Source of the DNA: Bacteroidota bacterium | GTDB taxonomy: Bacteria; Bacteroidota; Bacteroidia; Bacteroidales; Rikenellaceae | DNA: 7,381 bases | NCBI GenBank assembly: GCA_023413645.1 | Contig: JAEZPN010000024.1 | Coordinates: forward strand, 1 to 7,381 | Reading direction: 5' to 3' | Shown here: positions 6,552 through 7,381 of the stretch, one piece after another | Layout: each line of letters begins with the position of its first letter | Numbering within the stretch: position 1 is the first letter of the stretch | Notes under the pieces: generated by a model | What the model saw: only the letters and a program-made list of their open reading frames with translations | What the model was told of the DNA's origin: nothing | Databases searched by the model: none | Translations under genes and position numbers: made by a program

Positions 6552-7016
6552 TTATCTGCGGTTTATTTTGAGCGCCTTGTCCATCTCGCGCTTTGCGTCG
6601 TTCTCCTTGATATACTCGCGCTTGTCGTATGCCTTACGGCCGCGTGCAAGACCTATGGCAACCTTCGCAAGGCCCCTGTCGTTAAGGAATATGCGTAGAC
6701 CTACCACCGTGAGGCCACGGTCCTGTAGCGAGCGCTGGAGTTTGTTTAGCTCCTTGCGGTTAAGAAGAAGCTTGCGGTCGCGCTTAGGAACATGGTTGTT
6801 GCATGTGCCCCATGTATACTCGGCGATGTTCACGTTGCGTATCCAGAGCTCGTTACGCTCGAAGTAACAGTATGAGTCTACGAGCGACGCCTTGCCCAGA
6901 CGTAGCGACTTTATCTCAGTACCCACAAGCACGATACCCGCGATGTACTCCTCGATAATCTCGTAGTCGAACGTAGCGCGCTTGTTTCGTATATTTACAT
7001 TTTTATAGTCTGCCAT
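6552..7016 (-). CDS. smpB: SsrA-binding protein SmpB
   Basis: This is a 154-residue tmRNA-binding protein required for trans-translation, which rescues stalled ribosomes and tags the incomplete protein. Family features are the OB-like core with GTEIKSLRLG at 32-41 and ASLVDSYCYF just after, KRDRKLLLNRKE around 78-89, GRKAYDKRE at 126-134, and the basic C-terminal tail KENDAKREMDKALKINRR, which mimics missing mRNA in the decoding path. The ATG at 7016 is preceded by an A-rich leader. I found no consensus promoter directly upstream, so smpB may be read through from the gene to its right or use a weak promoter. tsaB follows 14 bases downstream. Confidence 0.96.
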   Translation of the reverse strand: MADYKNVNIRNKRATFDYEIIEEYIAGIVLVGTEIKSLRLGKASLVDSYCYFERNELWIRNVNIAEYTWGTCNNHVPKRDRKLLLNRKELNKLQRSLQDRGLTVVGLRIFLNDRGLAKVAIGLARGRKAYDKREYIKENDAKREMDKALKINRR

Positions 7017-7040
7017 ATTATCGTTTTACACGGTTAAACC

Positions 7041-7072
7041 CTTGCTCGGCACAAGTTTTGAACGAGTGCAAG
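7041..7072. other. Bulged hairpin in the smpB upstream region
   Basis: CTTGCTCG (7041-7048) pairs with CGAG (7063-7066) and CAAG (7069-7072), an 8-bp stem with a 2-base bulge and a 14-base loop. It lies 25 bases upstream of the smpB start. It could be part of the smpB leader on the minus strand, or lie just 5' of the candidate plus-strand RNA. It overlaps no gene. Confidence 0.35.
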
Positions 7073-7073
7073 C

Positions 7074-7202
7074 GGGTGGTCCCGGATAAAGGTAATTAAT
7101 TCTTTTATCTTTGATATGTTTTACACATCTTTTAAGTTTATTTTCTGTTTGCACACCGCCAGCGTAGTGATACGTTAGCACTCTGGGCCCCACCCTTTTT
7201 TT
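7074..7202 (+). ncRNA. Candidate structured small RNA (unassigned)
   Basis: GGGTGG plus CCCGGA (7074-7079, 7081-7086) pair with TCTGGG plus CCACCC (7182-7187, 7190-7195), a 12-bp closing stem with a 1x2 internal loop. On the plus strand seven T residues (7196-7202) follow at once, as in an intrinsic terminator. Inside are AGCGTA-GTGA-TACGTT (7161-7176), a 6-bp hairpin with a GNRA loop on the plus strand, and an A/T-rich hairpin (7113-7119 with 7123-7129). Pairs 7084-7184 and 7162-7175 are G-T on the plus strand but would be C-A on the minus, favouring plus; pair 7116-7126 points the other way. A weak -7-like AAGTTTTG (7053-7060) lies upstream without a -33 box. I match it to no known family. 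It could instead be a minus-strand smpB leader structure. Confidence 0.38.
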
Positions 7203-7203
7203 A

Positions 7204-7381
7204 CTATATGAGTCGGCCGATTGTTCGTGCAATCTCCACACGTACACCCTGATACTTCGCAACGAGAGATACTAAATCCTCGTCATCCTCTCCCGCAGCC
7301 ATACGTGCTATAAGTTCTGCAATGCGCTTATCGATGGTTCTCAGTTTGTAAAGCACCATAGCCTTTGGCACTCCCTCGGCA
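7204..7381 (-). CDS. dnaG: Probable DNA primase DnaG, C-terminal fragment (cut by window edge)
   Basis: An open frame enters from the right edge and ends at a TAG at 7204-7206, giving 58 residues: AEGVPKAMVLYKLR, then TIDKRIAELIARM, an acidic linker AAGEDDEDL, and KYQGVRVEIARTIGRLI. Two charged helical segments joined by an acidic linker, ending with an I-A-R-x-(I/L)-G-R-type terminus, resemble the C-terminal helicase-binding region of Bacteroidota DnaG as I know it. No catalytic primase motif is in view, so the name is an inference. It reads in the same direction as smpB, with 187 bases between them and no clear minus-strand terminator after its stop. Confidence 0.5.
   Translation of the reverse strand, partial: AEGVPKAMVLYKLRTIDKRIAELIARMAAGEDDEDLVSLVAKYQGVRVEIARTIGRLI

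Noticed and set aside
6538..6867. 109-codon plus-strand open frame opposite smpB
   Set aside because: It is antisense to a confidently identified smpB and its arginine- and serine-rich sequence is typical of a shadow frame.
7087..7094. TACCTTTA on the minus strand as an smpB promoter
   Set aside because: It differs from TAnnTTTG at the last base and has no TTG or TTTG 19-21 bases upstream, unlike the four clear promoters in the window.
7106..7113. TATCTTTG on the plus strand as a promoter for the candidate RNA
   Set aside because: It matches the -7 consensus but lies inside the proposed RNA and has no -33 element at the right distance. A start there would exclude the left arm of the closing stem.
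7158..7167. GCCAGCGTAG resembles the 3' conserved part of a TPP riboswitch
   Set aside because: The rest of the THI box is missing: no GGGGTGC start, no CTGAGA segment and no ACCTGAT/GGATAAT before it. The neighbouring genes are not thiamine genes.
7183..7195. The GGGCCCCACCC end looks like the 3' end of E. coli 4.5S SRP RNA
   Set aside because: The conserved SRP core with the GGTCCGGAAGGAAGCAGC-like loop is absent from the interior; only the GC-rich terminal stem is alike.
7026..7262. 78-codon minus-strand open frame spanning the smpB-dnaG spacer
   Set aside because: It overlaps the end of the dnaG-like frame in another frame, has a low-complexity basic composition with no recognisable domain, and runs through the paired structure.

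Overview
The window is ordinary chromosome from a member of the Bacteroidota, most likely the order Bacteroidales. Two lines of evidence support this. Four promoters match the Bacteroidota primary sigma pattern TTTG/TTG-N19-20-TAnnTTTG, and start codons sit behind A-rich leaders without Shine-Dalgarno sequences. The encoded proteins (L21, L27, SmpB, TsaB, CysQ, and paired lipoproteins with beta-rich repeats) fit the same group. I cannot fix the genus from sequence alone. No mobile element, tRNA, rRNA or CRISPR array was seen.

Layout, left to right: the minus-strand ribosomal protein operon rplU-rpmA occupies the left edge, with rpmA cut after 13 codons. It has its own promoter at 401-431. Upstream of it, after an intrinsic terminator at 508-537, lies a two-gene minus-strand operon (561-4069) of secreted lipoproteins built from tandem fibronectin-III-like domains, driven by a promoter at 4133-4164. 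A 317-base divergent intergenic region separates this operon from cysQ (4387-5211, plus strand), which has its own promoter. cysQ converges on a thioredoxin gene (5266-5619, minus), and the two share a bidirectional terminator. Further right, smpB and tsaB form a minus-strand pair (5827-7016) ending in a large hairpin terminator. The right edge holds 58 C-terminal codons of a probable dnaG.

The housekeeping genes concern translation and quality control (L21, L27, SmpB, TsaB), nucleotide and sulfur metabolism (CysQ), redox (thioredoxin) and replication (DnaG). They look like neighbours rather than one pathway.

The two points most worth attention are these. First, the lipoprotein pair: the smaller protein has three domains in order A-B-C, and the larger one has A-B-C-A-B-C, so the larger appears to be an internal duplication of the smaller one's plan. 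Second, the smpB-dnaG spacer contains a 12-bp closing stem directly followed by a T run and enclosing a GNRA-capped hairpin. G-T pairs in two of its stems favour a plus-strand structured RNA that I cannot assign to a known family.
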